DNA from: Leclercia sp. S52
GTDB taxonomy: Bacteria > Pseudomonadota > Gammaproteobacteria > Enterobacterales > Enterobacteriaceae
Reading direction: 5' to 3'
DNA length: 64,000 bases
Assembly: GCF_039727615.1 (NCBI RefSeq)
Contig: NZ_CP152474.1
Coordinates: 3,162,001-3,226,000 of the forward strand
Both the position numbers and the translations under genes were made by a program. Shown piece after piece: positions 9,963 to 20,787 of this stretch (its first letter is position 1; every line of letters starts with the position of its first letter). The notes under the pieces are model-generated. The model was given only the letters and a program-made list of their open reading frames with translations, did no database searches and had not been told where the DNA came from.

Positions 9963-10406
9963 TTATCCCTGCTGAACGTTCAGTGCCTGTGCCCACTGGC
10001 GGGCAGACTGGTCGAGTAAGGTGTAAACCGCCTCAAACGCTTCATGACTTTTACGATACGGATCGGGGATCTCACGCTCGTTGTCCCAGTGACCAAAGAG
10101 CATCACCTTGCCGCGCATCTCCGGTGCGATATCGCACAGGGCGTGGATGTGGCGTTTTTCCATGGCGAGGATCAGGTCGTAGTCCCGGCACAGGCTGGCT
10201 GACACCTGACGGGCGCAATGCCCGTCGAGCGAAAGCTGATGCTCTGCCGCGACCTGACTTGCACGCTCATCGGCCCCTTTGCCGACCAGCGCGCCCAGCC
10301 CGGCTGACGCGACGGTCAGCTGTGGCTGGTACTGTTTCAAAAGCCGCTCAGCGGTAGGGGAACGGCAGATGTTCCCCACACAAACCACCAGAATTTTGTT
10401 AAACAT
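9963..10406 (-). CDS. wzb: Low-molecular-weight protein tyrosine phosphatase Wzb
   Basis: Cytoplasmic phosphatase that dephosphorylates Wzc, needed for cycling of the kinase during colanic acid export. With the start at MFNKILVVCVGN (10406) it has 147 residues, the E. coli length. The P-loop CVGNICRSPT (Cys9, Arg15) and the distal catalytic Asp in IPDPYRKS (about residue 115) are intact. The longer frame start at 10415 lies against the wza stop and lacks support. Wza ends five bases upstream and wzc starts two bases downstream. Confidence 0.95.
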   Translation of the reverse strand: MFNKILVVCVGNICRSPTAERLLKQYQPQLTVASAGLGALVGKGADERASQVAAEHQLSLDGHCARQVSASLCRDYDLILAMEKRHIHALCDIAPEMRGKVMLFGHWDNEREIPDPYRKSHEAFEAVYTLLDQSARQWAQALNVQQG

Positions 10407-10411
10407 CGTTA

Positions 10412-11548
10412 TCACCAGTTGTGGTACTGATGTACCGTGTCGCTCATGGTATGGATATTGTTGATGGTCGGCATCAGCTGGTTCATCACACGGTTCCAGC
10501 GCGTTATCGGCGCGGTGGTGACGTAAACCACGTCATACGGCTGGAGGCGGAACCCGGTTGCCATCACCAGCGAGGTGGCATCAGACATATCCAGCTGGTA
10601 GACGTTGGCAATCTTGCCCTTCCCACCATTTCCTGTAATCGGACGGATCACGAAGATACCGCTGGCGTCGGAGGTGCTCATATCCAGCCCTTCCGCGGTG
10701 CCCAGCGCTTCGGTCAGGGTCATACCGCTGAAGTCCATCTTGAGGGTGCTCTGTTTCTTCACTTCACCCATCACGAACACTTTCAGGTCGTCATTGCGCG
10801 GCACAAACAGGATGTCGCTCGGATAGAGCAGACGGTTCTGGCTCAGATCGCCGTTCTGCATCAGCGCCTGCAGGGAGATACGCTCCTCTTTGCCTTTATG
10901 GGTCAGCACCGCATTGCGCCAGTCGGCGCCATCGGTGAGCCCGCCCGCGGCGTTGATGGCGTCAAGCACCGTCAGCGGCACGTTGGTGATCGGCTGCTGG
11001 CCAGATTTATTCACCTGGCCGGAGACATAGGCTTTTTGCGAACGGAATGCGGCGATATTAACGTCCACCTGCGGGTCAGCGATGTACTGCGCTAAACGGC
11101 CGGTAATATCACTACGGATCTGGGAAAGCGTTTTGCCGGCAACACGGATTTTGCCAACATAGGGATAGAACATGGTGCCATCCGGCTGAACCCAGTTACC
11201 GGCATCGCTTGAGCTACGATACTGCCCGGCGGGGGTGGTCAGCTCCGGGTGATCCCAGACGGTGACGTTAATGACATCCCCAGGCCCTACGCGGTACTGG
11301 TAGTTGGCGATCTCCTGGTCGAGGCTGTCGTTAGGTCGCGCCACAACCGGGCGAGGGCGTAATTGTTCAACCAGCTGCGGGGTCATTGGATAAACATTAA
11401 CCATGCGGTTGATATCAAAATCAGCATCCTGCTGTTTAATCACATCCTTACCCGATGCTGACATATTGCTGCCGGGAAAGACCGTACAACCACTCATCAA
11501 GGTCACAGACACCAATAATGGCATCAATTTCATTTTGGATTTCATCAT
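10412..11548 (-). CDS. wza: Outer-membrane polysaccharide export lipoprotein Wza
   Basis: Octameric outer-membrane translocon for colanic acid. The 378-residue precursor has a lipoprotein signal with lipobox LMSGC (Cys21), a polysaccharide-export (PES) domain including [18 protein letters not shown] near residue 90, SLBB repeats (about 170-250 and 255-340) and a C-terminal amphipathic segment [14 protein letters not shown] that forms the outer-membrane barrel. First gene of the operon, preceded by the JUMPStart element about 175 bp upstream. About as similar as expected to the second Wza-like protein at 57133-58272, so the two can be told apart. Confidence 0.96.
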   Translation of the reverse strand: MMKSKMKLMPLLVSVTLMSGCTVFPGSNMSASGKDVIKQQDADFDINRMVNVYPMTPQLVEQLRPRPVVARPNDSLDQEIANYQYRVGPGDVINVTVWDHPELTTPAGQYRSSSDAGNWVQPDGTMFYPYVGKIRVAGKTLSQIRSDITGRLAQYIADPQVDVNIAAFRSQKAYVSGQVNKSGQQPITNVPLTVLDAINAAGGLTDGADWRNAVLTHKGKEERISLQALMQNGDLSQNRLLYPSDILFVPRNDDLKVFVMGEVKKQSTLKMDFSGMTLTEALGTAEGLDMSTSDASGIFVIRPITGNGGKGKIANVYQLDMSDATSLVMATGFRLQPYDVVYVTTAPITRWNRVMNQLMPTINNIHTMSDTVHQYHNW

Positions 11549-11721
11549 TGATTATTTATCACTATGGAAGAGTAATTATCCTGTGCATTTAAATAAGCGC
11601 GAAGGCGTATTACTTTTAGCATGCAGTCAATAAAAGTGAAATATAACTGGCATCAGTCCTAAAAGAGGCTTATTTGCATTCAGACTATTGACAGAATAAT
11701 CGAGGCTGATTAACACGCTTT

Positions 11722-11756
11722 CAGGCACGCTACCGCCCTTGGCTTTCAGTTACCAA
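11722..11756 (-). promoter_or_regulatory. JUMPStart sequence with ops element (RfaH recruitment)
   Basis: On the minus strand the region reads through GGTAACTGAAAGCC to GGGCGGTAGCGTGCCTG. The core ops sequence GGCGGTAGCGTG occupies 11726-11737. In enteric polysaccharide operons this element pauses RNA polymerase and recruits the antiterminator RfaH. It sits about 175 bp upstream of the wza start, in the correct orientation. Confidence 0.92.
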
Positions 11757-12007
11757 TCTACTGTTTAAACAGTAAGTTATGAGCAAACACCCTCTTTGAC
11801 ATGGCATAACGGAAAATATAAAAGGCAGGATAATTCCGAACCCGATATAAGTTTTTCACGTCATTAAACCGATACAGAAATAGCATCAAAAAGACAGCGC
11901 CATTTAATGCTGAAAGAATTGTTGCAGCTAACGGAATAGCAGGCAAGGAAACATCAGCAAAGGCGTGGCTTTTAAGATTAGTATTAACGCCGACATTTCT
12001 GCGTTTT

Positions 12008-12021
12008 TAGGAATAGCTTTA
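12008..12021 (-). promoter_or_regulatory. Candidate RcsAB box
   Basis: The minus strand reads TAAAGCTATTCCTA, matching 11 of 14 positions of the RcsAB consensus TAAGAATATTCCTA, including the whole right half. It is about 270 bp upstream of the ops element, where the wza promoter would be expected. RcsA/RcsB activation of colanic acid operons is established; assignment of this particular site is inference. Confidence 0.5.
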
Positions 12022-12240
12022 TATTGACTTTATTAAAGAGAACCCTTCTACCTGCGATATTTCTTATTTTGCGAGAATACAGACTATTCACAATATTAAC
12101 CCACAGTATGCAGGGTTTATTTTCCCATGATTCAGGAAAATCTGTGCAGATAAATGCCCGGCTGGCATTGCATTTTTGAGGCGCAGTATCCATGATCGAA
12201 ATGTGACAATTGTCATATAACGAAAGGTATTACTCACACT

Positions 12241-13824
12241 ATGGAATGGATAGCAGATCCATCAATATGGGCCGGACTGGTCACCCTGGTGGTACTGGAA
12301 CTTGTACTCGGTATCGATAACCTGGTCTTTATCGCTATTCTCGCCGAAAAACTGCCCCCTGCTCAGCGCGACCGCGCCCGCGTCACCGGCCTGTTAATGG
12401 CGATGGTGATGCGCCTGCTGCTGTTGGCCTCTATCTCCTGGCTGGTGACGCTCACCCGCCCGCTGTTTACCGTCCACGGTTTTGGCTTTAGCGCCCGCGA
12501 TCTGATCATGCTGTTTGGTGGTTTTTTCCTGATTTTCAAAGCCACCGTCGAACTCAACGAAAGGCTGGAAGGCAAGGACAACGAAAACCCCACCCAGCGG
12601 CGAGGGGCAAAATTCTGGGCGGTGGTAGCGCAAATCGTGGTGCTGGACGCCGTATTCTCGCTGGACTCGGTGATCACCGCCGTGGGGATGGTCGATCACC
12701 TGGCGGTGATGATGGCCGCAGTGATTATCGCTATTGCGCTGATGGTGATGGCCAGCAAGGCGCTCACCCGCTTTGTTAACGATCATCCGACGATTGTGAT
12801 TTTATGCCTGAGCTTCCTGCTGATGATCGGCTTTAGCCTGGTGGCAGACGGTTTTGGCTTCCATATTCCGAAAGGCTATCTGTATGCCGCGATCGGTTTC
12901 TCGGTGATTATCGAAGCCCTGAACCAGCTGGCGATCTTCAACCGCCGCCGTTTCCTCTCTGCCAATCAGACGCTGCGCCAGCGCACCGCGGACACGGTTA
13001 TCCGTCTGCTGAGCGGTAAAAAAGAGGATGCCGAACTGGATGCACAGGCCGCCTCGCTGCTGGCCGACCACGACGACAGCCCGATCTTTGCCCCGCAGGA
13101 GAGGCGGATGATTGAGCGGGTGCTGCACCTTAACCAGCGTTCCGTCAGCAGCATCATGACCTCGCGCCATGATATCGAGCATATCGACCTGAACACGCCG
13201 GAGAGCAGCATTCGTGCGCTGCTGGATAAAAATCAGCACACCCGCATCGTGGTTACCGGCGGCGAGCAGGAGGAGGAGCTGCTGGGGGTAGTGCATGTCA
13301 TCGACCTGCTCAATCAGCAGCTGCGCGGCGAGCCGCTTAACCTGCGGGTGCTGATCCGTCAGCCGCTGGTGTTCCCGGAAGTGCTACCGCTGCTGCAGGC
13401 GCTGGAGCAGTTCCGCAATGCGCGCACCCACTTTGCCTTTGTGGTGGACGAGTTTGGTTCCGTAGAAGGGATTGTGACGCTCAGCGACGTGATGGAGACC
13501 ATCGCCGGTAATCTGCCGAACGAAGTGGAAGAGATCGACGCCCGGCACGATATTCAGAAAAATGCCGACGGCAGCTGGACCGCCAACGGCCATATGCCGC
13601 TGGAAGATCTGGTGCAGTACGTACCGCTGCCGCTGGACGATAAGCGTGAATACCACACCATTGCCGGTCTGTTGATGGAGTATCTGCAGCGGATACCGCA
13701 GCCGGGTGAAGAGGTTCAGGTGGGGGATTATGCGCTGAAAACCCTGGAGGTGGAAAACCACCGGGTGCAGAAGGTGCAGCTGATCCCGCTGATATCGCAG
13801 GATGATGTGGATTACGAGGTGTGA
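12241..13824 (+). CDS. yegH: TerC/CorC-type membrane protein YegH
   Basis: 527 residues, the length of E. coli YegH. The N-terminal half (about 1-220) is a TerC-like integral membrane domain with the motif [14 protein letters not shown] near residues 17-30 and [16 protein letters not shown] near 136-151, whose acidic residues are conserved in the family. A CBS pair follows (about 300-420; [16 protein letters not shown] onward) and then a CorC/HlyC C-terminal domain (about 435-515). The family is linked to metal ion tolerance or secretion-coupled metalation, but the exact role of YegH is not established. It is transcribed away from wza and converges on asmA. Confidence 0.94.
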   Translation: MEWIADPSIWAGLVTLVVLELVLGIDNLVFIAILAEKLPPAQRDRARVTGLLMAMVMRLLLLASISWLVTLTRPLFTVHGFGFSARDLIMLFGGFFLIFKATVELNERLEGKDNENPTQRRGAKFWAVVAQIVVLDAVFSLDSVITAVGMVDHLAVMMAAVIIAIALMVMASKALTRFVNDHPTIVILCLSFLLMIGFSLVADGFGFHIPKGYLYAAIGFSVIIEALNQLAIFNRRRFLSANQTLRQRTADTVIRLLSGKKEDAELDAQAASLLADHDDSPIFAPQERRMIERVLHLNQRSVSSIMTSRHDIEHIDLNTPESSIRALLDKNQHTRIVVTGGEQEEELLGVVHVIDLLNQQLRGEPLNLRVLIRQPLVFPEVLPLLQALEQFRNARTHFAFVVDEFGSVEGIVTLSDVMETIAGNLPNEVEEIDARHDIQKNADGSWTANGHMPLEDLVQYVPLPLDDKREYHTIAGLLMEYLQRIPQPGEEVQVGDYALKTLEVENHRVQKVQLIPLISQDDVDYEV

Positions 13825-13832
13825 TGCTGTTG

Positions 13833-13910
13833 CCCTCACCCTAACCCTCTCCCACAGGGAGAGGGAACCTTATCCCCCTCTCCCTGTGGGAGAGGGTTAG
13901 GGTGAGGGGA
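13833..13910. repeat. Long inverted repeat between convergent yegH and asmA
   Basis: The left arm begins CCCTCACCCTAACCCTCTCC and the right arm is its reverse complement, together a hairpin of about 78 bp that fills the gap between two convergent genes. Shorter copies of the same family occur at 23113, 41003, 47712 and 62538. Position suggests a shared transcription barrier or 3' end stabiliser; that role is inferred. Confidence 0.85.
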
Positions 13911-13918
13911 AATAGCGC

Positions 13919-15772
13919 TTACTGAAGCTTCTCCAGTAACTTCTTCACGTCTTTGCCGTTCTGCGAATCTTTATTCTTCTCGGCCCAGCCGCTCAGGCGA
14001 CGTTTCGCCTCATCCTGAAGATGTTTACGCAGCAGCTGATCCACCTGCAGGCTGTAGTTCAGCGCCTGCCAGTTGCCGTAGACGTTCAGCGGGATCGGCG
14101 TCGTTTTCAGGAAATCGATCAGCTTACTTTCACCCAGCCAGCCTTCAAGCACGCGGATTTTGAAGCGGGTGTCGGCCGTCTCCTTGATCAGATCCAGGGT
14201 GCCGTTACCTTCGAGCGTCAGCATCGGCGACTCGCCCTGCATATCGTCCAGCGTCACCTGCCCCTCATCGAGGCTCAGATCGGTGACAAAGCTGTCCAGC
14301 CGGGTCGCGTTATCAACGTTCTCTTTCACCTTCACATTGCTACTGCGCTCCACCGCCTGCTGTACCAGCTGCTGGAAGTTCAGCCCTTCCATCCGGGTAT
14401 TCTGCATCTCCAGATGGGCCTGGCCCTGCCAGTGGTGACGGAAGGCGTCGGCGTCAATCTTGCTGCCCGAGAAATCACCCGCCATGGTCAGGCGGCCGGT
14501 CAGCGAAATCGGGTAGTTAAAGGCCTTCAGGATAGTGCCGATCTCAATGTTATCCAGACGCGGCTGGAAAGATGACCGGGCGATAGCTTTACGCACATCG
14601 AGCGTGCCGGGTAAGGAGATATTGCCCTCCCCCATCTTACCGTTCAGCTCAGCAATGGTCAGAAGGCCGTTTTTGTTGGACATCTGGCTGGTGACCTGGG
14701 TGAAGTCCATTCCCCGCCAGTGGACGGCGTTGGCTTTCAGCAGAATATCGGCGCTAAAGCCGCGCAGGCCGTTGTAGTCGGGTTGCTCCAGATTAGAGGA
14801 GATCACCGGGCGCTGCAGTTTGGCCTGAGTTTGCCCCTGCTGCACCGCGTCGCTGTTGGCGGCTGCGGCGGCCTGCGCCGGGAGCAGGTTTTCCAGATTG
14901 AGGGTGTCGAACTGCAGGTTCATGTTCCACTGCGGTTCAGTGCCAAGGATCACGCTGGCCTGGCCGGTCATGGCGCTGTCATTAGCCTGTAATTTGAGCT
15001 GGTTGAGCTCGAGCTGCTTCTGCTCTTCACGCCACAATGCCTGCAACGTGCCCTGCCCGCTGATGCCCTGCGAAGGCAGATCGACGCCGGTCAGTTGCCA
15101 GCTCAGCTGCTGGATATCGGCGCTGAGCAGGTGCGGATAGTCAGAGGCATTCACATTTGCCGCGAGAGAGAGGGTCAGATCGCGCTGGTTGCGGTTAACG
15201 CGACCGCTGAAGTCGATCTTGCCTTTGTGGTGTTCATCCTGCTCCATCTGCAGGTTGATATTGCGCACCGTGACCTGCTCGGCTCCCTCATGCTGGAATA
15301 CCAGCAGGCTGTCTGCCACCTTCAGGCGACCAATATCGAATGACCAGCCGGTATCGTCTGCTTTATCCGGGAGTGTGTTTTCACGCGGGGCCACCGGCGC
15401 ATCGGCGTTACGTACCGCTTCTGACTGCGGGGTCAGCTGGATCACCGCCCCTTTGAGCATCACCTGATTGACCTGCAGCTGATGCGAAAACAACGGCATC
15501 AACGCCACGTCGAGGCGCATATTGTCGGCGGCTACCAGCGGCACAGACGCCCCCGGAGCGGTAAGCGACATGCGCCCGGACAGAATGCTGAGCTGCGGCC
15601 AGACGTGCCAGCGCAGCGGACCCTCCAGCTTCAGAGCGTAACCGCTGCGGGCCTCGACCTGACGCACCATGTAGGCGCGAAAGTCATTGGGATTGACCAG
15701 CAGAACCAACGCTGACAGGCCCGCAACCAGCACCACCAGCAAAATCATCAGCGTTGTCAGAACTCTTCTCAT
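13919..15772 (-). CDS. asmA: AsmA, outer-membrane assembly/lipid transport family protein
   Basis: 617 residues, the same as E. coli AsmA. An N-terminal membrane anchor (about residues 5-25, LTTLMILLVVLVAGLSALVL) is followed by a long periplasmic region ending in the AsmA C-terminal domain. The AsmA family (with TamB, YhdP) forms bridge-like beta-grooves implicated in phospholipid movement to the outer membrane; AsmA mutations suppress OmpF assembly defects. The gene is third after udk and dcd on the minus strand, 27 bp after dcd. Frame intact. Confidence 0.95.
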   Translation of the reverse strand: MRRVLTTLMILLVVLVAGLSALVLLVNPNDFRAYMVRQVEARSGYALKLEGPLRWHVWPQLSILSGRMSLTAPGASVPLVAADNMRLDVALMPLFSHQLQVNQVMLKGAVIQLTPQSEAVRNADAPVAPRENTLPDKADDTGWSFDIGRLKVADSLLVFQHEGAEQVTVRNINLQMEQDEHHKGKIDFSGRVNRNQRDLTLSLAANVNASDYPHLLSADIQQLSWQLTGVDLPSQGISGQGTLQALWREEQKQLELNQLKLQANDSAMTGQASVILGTEPQWNMNLQFDTLNLENLLPAQAAAAANSDAVQQGQTQAKLQRPVISSNLEQPDYNGLRGFSADILLKANAVHWRGMDFTQVTSQMSNKNGLLTIAELNGKMGEGNISLPGTLDVRKAIARSSFQPRLDNIEIGTILKAFNYPISLTGRLTMAGDFSGSKIDADAFRHHWQGQAHLEMQNTRMEGLNFQQLVQQAVERSSNVKVKENVDNATRLDSFVTDLSLDEGQVTLDDMQGESPMLTLEGNGTLDLIKETADTRFKIRVLEGWLGESKLIDFLKTTPIPLNVYGNWQALNYSLQVDQLLRKHLQDEAKRRLSGWAEKNKDSQNGKDVKKLLEKLQ

Positions 15773-15799
15773 GGCTTCCTCAATGGACCGGATTTAAGC

Positions 15800-16381
15800 T
15801 CAGTCTTTATCAATACGACTGGCGACCGCACCCTGCTGGTCGCGATATTTTGCATCCTGGCGGGCGTTATACGGACGTGCCGCCGGGCCGGTTAACGGCT
15901 CAAAGCTCAACGCACCGATCATCATGCCCGGGCGCAGCGCCAGCGGCAGTTTACCCGCGTTGAAAAACTCCAGCACGATCCGTCCGGACCAGCCTGGATC
16001 GATACGGTGCGCGGTGACGTGCACCATCAGCCCCAGACGCGCCAGAGAGGAGCGCCCGTCGAGCCAGCCCACCAGATCCGCCGGCAGGGTGATTGACTCA
16101 AAGGTGACCGCCAGCGCCAGTTCACCCGGGTGCAGGTAAAAGGCGTCGCCGTCGGCCAGCACGATTTCATCGCTCATTACCCGATCGAGTGCCGCGCTGA
16201 CTTCATCTTTCGGCCCGCTGAGGTCGATAAAGGGCGCGGTATGACCGCTGAAGGTACGAAACTTATTCCCCAGACGCACATCGACGGTAACGCCGTTAAT
16301 CCGCTCGACCGGCGGGCGCGGGGTGATGGTCAGACGGCCTTCGTCCAGCCAGGCTTCAATATCTCGGTCACAAAGACGCAT
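15800..16381 (-). CDS. dcd: dCTP deaminase
   Basis: Deaminates dCTP to dUTP, the main source of dUMP for thymidylate synthesis in enteric bacteria; homotrimer of the dUTPase superfamily. 193 residues as in E. coli. Motifs: LGNKFRTF, the catalytic region [20 protein letters not shown] (about residues 128-147), [20 protein letters not shown] and the C-terminal nucleotide-binding tail. Lies between udk and asmA, all on the minus strand, so a nucleotide-metabolism pair is linked to asmA as in E. coli. Confidence 0.97.
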   Translation of the reverse strand: MRLCDRDIEAWLDEGRLTITPRPPVERINGVTVDVRLGNKFRTFSGHTAPFIDLSGPKDEVSAALDRVMSDEIVLADGDAFYLHPGELALAVTFESITLPADLVGWLDGRSSLARLGLMVHVTAHRIDPGWSGRIVLEFFNAGKLPLALRPGMMIGALSFEPLTGPAARPYNARQDAKYRDQQGAVASRIDKD

Positions 16382-16472
16382 GCCACTTTCTCCTTTCGTG
16401 CATCGCGCCCTCAGGCCAGCAAAGCCGGAGGGCGAACCCGATTATCTTTGAACGTTACACAATTCGCGGGTG

Positions 16473-17114
16473 TTATTCAAAAAACTGGCTGATTTTCGCT
16501 TTCAGAATATCAATGGCAATGCGGTTTTTACCCCCGCGCGGCACGATGATATCGGCATACTGCTTGGAAGGCTCGATGAACTGCAGGAACATTGGACGTA
16601 CCGTTTTCTGGTACTGTGCCATGACCGAGTCCATGGAGCGGCCGCGTTCGTTCACGTCACGTTTGATGCGGCGCATCAGGCAGATATCCAGCGGGGTATC
16701 GACAAAAATGGAGAAATTCATCGACTCGCGCAGACGGGCGTCGGTGAGTAGCAGGATCCCTTCGAGGATAATGACCTTTTTCGGCGCAATGCGAACGGTT
16801 TCCTGCAGACGGGTGTGTTCAACATAGCTATAAACCGGCAGCTCAATGGCGGTGCCGTTCTTCAGGGCCTGAAGGTGCTGGAATAACAGACTGTGATCCA
16901 TCGCGCTGGGATGGTCATAATTGGTCTTAACACGTTCTTCCATCGACAGATGGCTTTGATCTTTGTAGTAGCTGTCTTCTGGAATGACACCGATGTGCTC
17001 ATCACCGACCTGTTCACGTAATTCACGGTAAAGCGTACTGGCAATGAGACTTTTACCTGAAGCCGATGCGCCGGCGATGCCTATAATGACGCACTGATGA
17101 GACTTATCAGTCAT
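16473..17114 (-). CDS. udk: Uridine/cytidine kinase
   Basis: Phosphorylates uridine and cytidine (GTP or ATP donor) in pyrimidine salvage. 213 residues, the E. coli length. The Walker A loop GASASGKS lies at residues 15-22, followed by [13 protein letters not shown], the nucleoside-binding DHPSAMD (near 67-73) and [24 protein letters not shown], all family signatures. It is the first gene of udk-dcd-asmA; the 340-bp upstream gap shared with dgcE should hold its promoter. Confidence 0.97.
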   Translation of the reverse strand: MTDKSHQCVIIGIAGASASGKSLIASTLYRELREQVGDEHIGVIPEDSYYKDQSHLSMEERVKTNYDHPSAMDHSLLFQHLQALKNGTAIELPVYSYVEHTRLQETVRIAPKKVIILEGILLLTDARLRESMNFSIFVDTPLDICLMRRIKRDVNERGRSMDSVMAQYQKTVRPMFLQFIEPSKQYADIIVPRGGKNRIAIDILKAKISQFFE

Positions 17115-17456
17115 AAATTTTGCGACCTGAGTAACCTGGATGTAAGGAAGGACGACGCCTGAGCGTCAAACGCAGCAATTATAGGGATTTCACGGGCCTG
17201 ATACCAGTCGAATAGAAATGTTATGCGAGACGCCTTCAAAGTCCGGGCGGATCGTCCCTGATATAAATTTTCCCGCTTACTTTTCCAGCGCCAAAGATGA
17301 AATTTCTGCAGGATAAGTATTTAATAACCCTGTGATGTCAAATTATGAGCGCATACCATATTAATTGTAAATTGTTTGTACTAGCATGATTCACATTAGA
17401 AATGAACTCGTCCGGAGTTGGCTCCTGGCGGCATGGCGTCTTCGGATAAAGCGGTA
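17115..17456. other. Divergent promoter region of udk and dgcE
   Basis: 342 bp, increasingly A+T-rich toward dgcE, without a plausible gene. It must contain the outward promoters of both flanking genes. I see no operator or RNA I can name. Confidence 0.5.
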
Positions 17457-20400
17457 ATGAATAAAAAATACCAGCGCGTTTTGGTAACTACGCCACATCC
17501 TTTACTACGGCTTGTCAGTCTTGGTCTGGTTACCTTCATCTTCACTCTGTTCTCGCTCGAACTAACGCGTTTCGGAACATTTCTGGCACCTTTATGGTTC
17601 CCGACCTCCATTATGATGGTGGCGTTTTACCGCCACGCCGGGAAGATGTGGCCCGGCATCGCCCTCGCCTGCACCCTCGGTAATATCTGTGCCTCCGGGC
17701 TGATCTTCTCCTGGGAGTCGCTCAACCTCTGGTTCGCCGGCATCAACATCACTGAGGCCTTCGTCGGGGCCCTGCTGCTGCGTAAACTGCTCCCCAGCTA
17801 CAATCCACTGCAAAATCTGGGCGACTGGATCCGTCTGGCGATCGGTAGCGCCGTGCTCCCTCCCCTGCTCGGCGGCGTGCTGATGTATCTGCTGGTGCCG
17901 AGCGACGAGCCGCTGCGCAGTTTTATGATCTGGGTGCTGTCGGAGTCTATCGGGTCGCTGGCGCTGGTGCCTTTAGGCCTGCTGTTTAAACCGCACTATC
18001 TCCTGCGTCATCGCAATCCCCGGTTACTGCTTGAAACCCTGCTAACCATGGTGGTAACGCTGGTTCTGAGCTGGATTTCCCTGCAGTTTCTGCCGTGGCC
18101 GTTTACGGCCATTATTGTTCTGTTGATGTGGAGCGCCGTGCGTCTGCCGCGCCTGGAGGCCTTCCTGGTCTTCCTTGTCACGGTGATGATGGTGTCGTTG
18201 ATGATCGCCAAAAATCCCACCCCGCTGGCGACGCAATATGCCAGCGCGATGATCAACGCCCCCTGGCTGCCGTTCCTGATGATGCTCCTGCCCGCTAACA
18301 TTATGACCATGGTGATGTACGCGTTTCGCGCCGAGCGTAAGCACATTACCGAGAGCGAAGAGCGCTTCCGTAATGCGATGGAGTATTCCGTCATCGGCAT
18401 GGCGCTGGTGAGCACCGACGGGCAGTGGCTGCAGGCCAACAAGGCGCTGTGTCAGTTCCTCGGCTACAGCCAGTCAGAGCTGCGTTCCCTTAACTTCCAG
18501 CAGTTAACCTGGCCGGAAGATCTGGAAAGCGATCTGGAACAGCTGGACCAGCTGTTAAAGGGCGAAATCAACAGCTATTCACTGGAGAAACGCTACTACA
18601 CCCGTAACGGTGAGGTGGTCTGGGCACTGCTGGCGGTGTCGCTGGTGCGCCATGCCGACGGTACACCGCTCTACTTTATCGCCCAGATCGAAGACATTAA
18701 CGATCTCAAGCATACCGAATGGGTCAATAAGCGCCTGATGGAGCGTATTACCCTGGCCAACGAAGCGGGCGGTATCGGCATCTGGGAGTGGGACGTCAAA
18801 CCTAACGTCATCAGCTGGGACAAACGTATGTTCGAGCTGTACGAAGTACCCGCCCACGTCAAACCCACCTGGCAGCTGTGGCACGAGTGCATGCTGCCGG
18901 AAGATCGCGCCCAGGCGGAACAGATAGTGCGCGATTCGCTGGCGGCGCGCATTCCGTTCAAGCTGGAGTTCCGTATCCGGGTCAATGATGGCATTCGCCA
19001 CATCCGCGCCCTGGCGAACCGGGTGCTGAATAAACAGGGGGGAAGTGGAACGCGTGCTCGGCATCAATATGGACATGACCGAGGTTAAGGAGCTGAACGA
19101 GGCGCTGTTCCAGGAAAAAGAGCGTCTGCATATTACCCTCGACTCCATCGGTGAAGCGGTGCTCTGTACCGATGTGAATATGAACGTCACCTTTATGAAC
19201 CCGGTGGCGGAGAAGATGAGCGGCTGGCTGCAGCAGGATGCGCTGGGGCAACCGATCCTCTCGGTGCTGCATATCACCTTCGGCGATAACGGCCCGCTGA
19301 TGGAGAATATTCATAGTGGGGATATGTCCCGGACCGACATCGAACAGGACGTGGTGCTGCACAGCCGTAACGGCGGCAGCTACGACATCCACTACAGCAT
19401 TACCCCGCTCAGCACCCTCGACGGGCAAAACATCGGCTCGGTGCTGGTCATTCAGGACGTCACCGAGTCGCGCAAAATGCTGCGTGAACTGAGCTATAAC
19501 GCCTCACACGATGCCCTCACCCACCTGGCGAACCGCGTCAGCTTTGAGGCCTATCTCAAACGGATGTTACATACCGTGCAGGAGACCCGTCAGCGTCATG
19601 CGCTGGTGTTTATCGATCTTGACCGCTTTAAGGCGGTCAACGACACCGCGGGCCACGCGGCGGGGGATGCCCTGTTGCGGGAGCTGTCGTCGCTGATGCT
19701 GAGCATGCTGCGCTCCACCGACATGCTGGCGCGCCTCGGCGGGGATGAGTTCGGCCTGCTGCTGCCGGATTGTAATACCGAAAGCGCACGCTACATTGCC
19801 GGTCGCATTATTGATGCCATCAACGACTACCACTTTATGTGGGAGGGCCGCCTGCACCGGATCGGCGCCAGCGCCGGGATCACCCAGATTGACGAGCGCA
19901 ACAATCAGGCTTCAGAGGTGATGTCTCAGGCCGACATCGCCTGCTACTCCTCGAAAAACAACGGTCGCGGCGTGGTGACGGTGTATGAACCGCAGCAGGA
20001 ACGGATGCACAACGCGCCTGGCACTATCTCTCTGGACGAGCAGTGGCACATGATCAAGGACAATCATCTGTTGATGATTGCCCGCAGCGTCGCCTCACCG
20101 CGGATCCCTGAGAGCAGCGCTTTCTGGATGCTGGCCCTGCGCCTGTGGACCAACGACGGCGAGATGCTGGAAGAGCAGGCCTTCCGCGCTGGACTGGCAG
20201 AGCCTGAGCTGGTTCACGCCCTGGACCGGCGTATTCTGCAGGAGTTTTTCCGCAATTTCGCCACGCCACTGACCAGCAAAGGCACCGGGGTCGCCCTGCC
20301 GCTGTCGATGGCCGGTCTTGCCAGCGCCACGCTGGTGGATGAACTGCTGGAGATGCTACGCGCCAGCCCGCTGCAGCCGCGTCTGCTGCACCTGGTGGTG

Positions 20401-20787
20401 CACGTCAGCGTGCTGACGCTGGAGGATGAGCATACCCACAACAACCTGTATAAACTGCGCCAGGCCGGATGCCAGATTATCCTGAGCCACGTGGGCCGCG
20501 ATATGGAGGTGTTCAACCACCTGAGCGCGCAGATGGCCGATTACCTGCTCCTCGATCCAGAGCTGGTGATTAACGTTCACGGTAATCTGATGGATGAGAT
20601 GCTGGTGACCATTATTCAGGGCCATGCCCGCCGTCTGGGGATCAAGACCATTGCCGGGCCGAGCAATCAGCCAATCATGATGGACACCCTCTCCGGCATT
20701 GGTATCGACTACATCTTCGGCAACACCATCGGCGAGCCGCAGCCGCTGGAACTCCTGCTAAACACCAGTTATTTCGGCATCAACTGA
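17457..20787 (+). CDS. dgcE: Diguanylate cyclase DgcE, frameshifted
   Basis: Inner-membrane enzyme making c-di-GMP; in E. coli DgcE (YegE) feeds the curli/biofilm pathway. Start taken at MNKKYQRVLVTTPHP (17457), aligned with the E. coli N-terminus. Layout: MASE1 membrane domain (about 1-300), three PAS domains (about 310-670), GGDEF domain with RLGGDEFGLLLPD (about 760-775), and a degenerate EAL-like C-terminus without the EAL signature. A run of six G at 19037-19042 breaks the frame after NKQG. With five, the protein continues EVERVLGINMD and is about 1109 residues (E. coli 1105, recalled). As given, the first product would stop shortly after the break and lack the GGDEF domain. Confidence 0.92.

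Larger units (their letters stand above)
11549..12240. other. Regulatory region between wza and yegH
   Basis: An A+T-rich 690-bp gap between divergent genes wza and yegH. It holds the JUMPStart/ops element and a candidate RcsAB box (entered separately), as expected for the long untranslated leader of colanic acid operons. Two short minus-strand open frames (11758-11946 and 11984-12193) have no recognisable product, no convincing ribosome site and lie within the leader, so I do not call them genes. Confidence 0.7.

Noticed and set aside
11758..12193. Two short minus-strand open frames in the wza leader
   Set aside because: No family, no good ribosome site, and they lie within the known untranslated leader around the RcsAB and JUMPStart sites.
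13833..13910. CRISPR array or tandem repeats
   Set aside because: The repeats are inverted pairs scattered singly at gene ends, without spacers or cas genes; no CRISPR was seen in the window.
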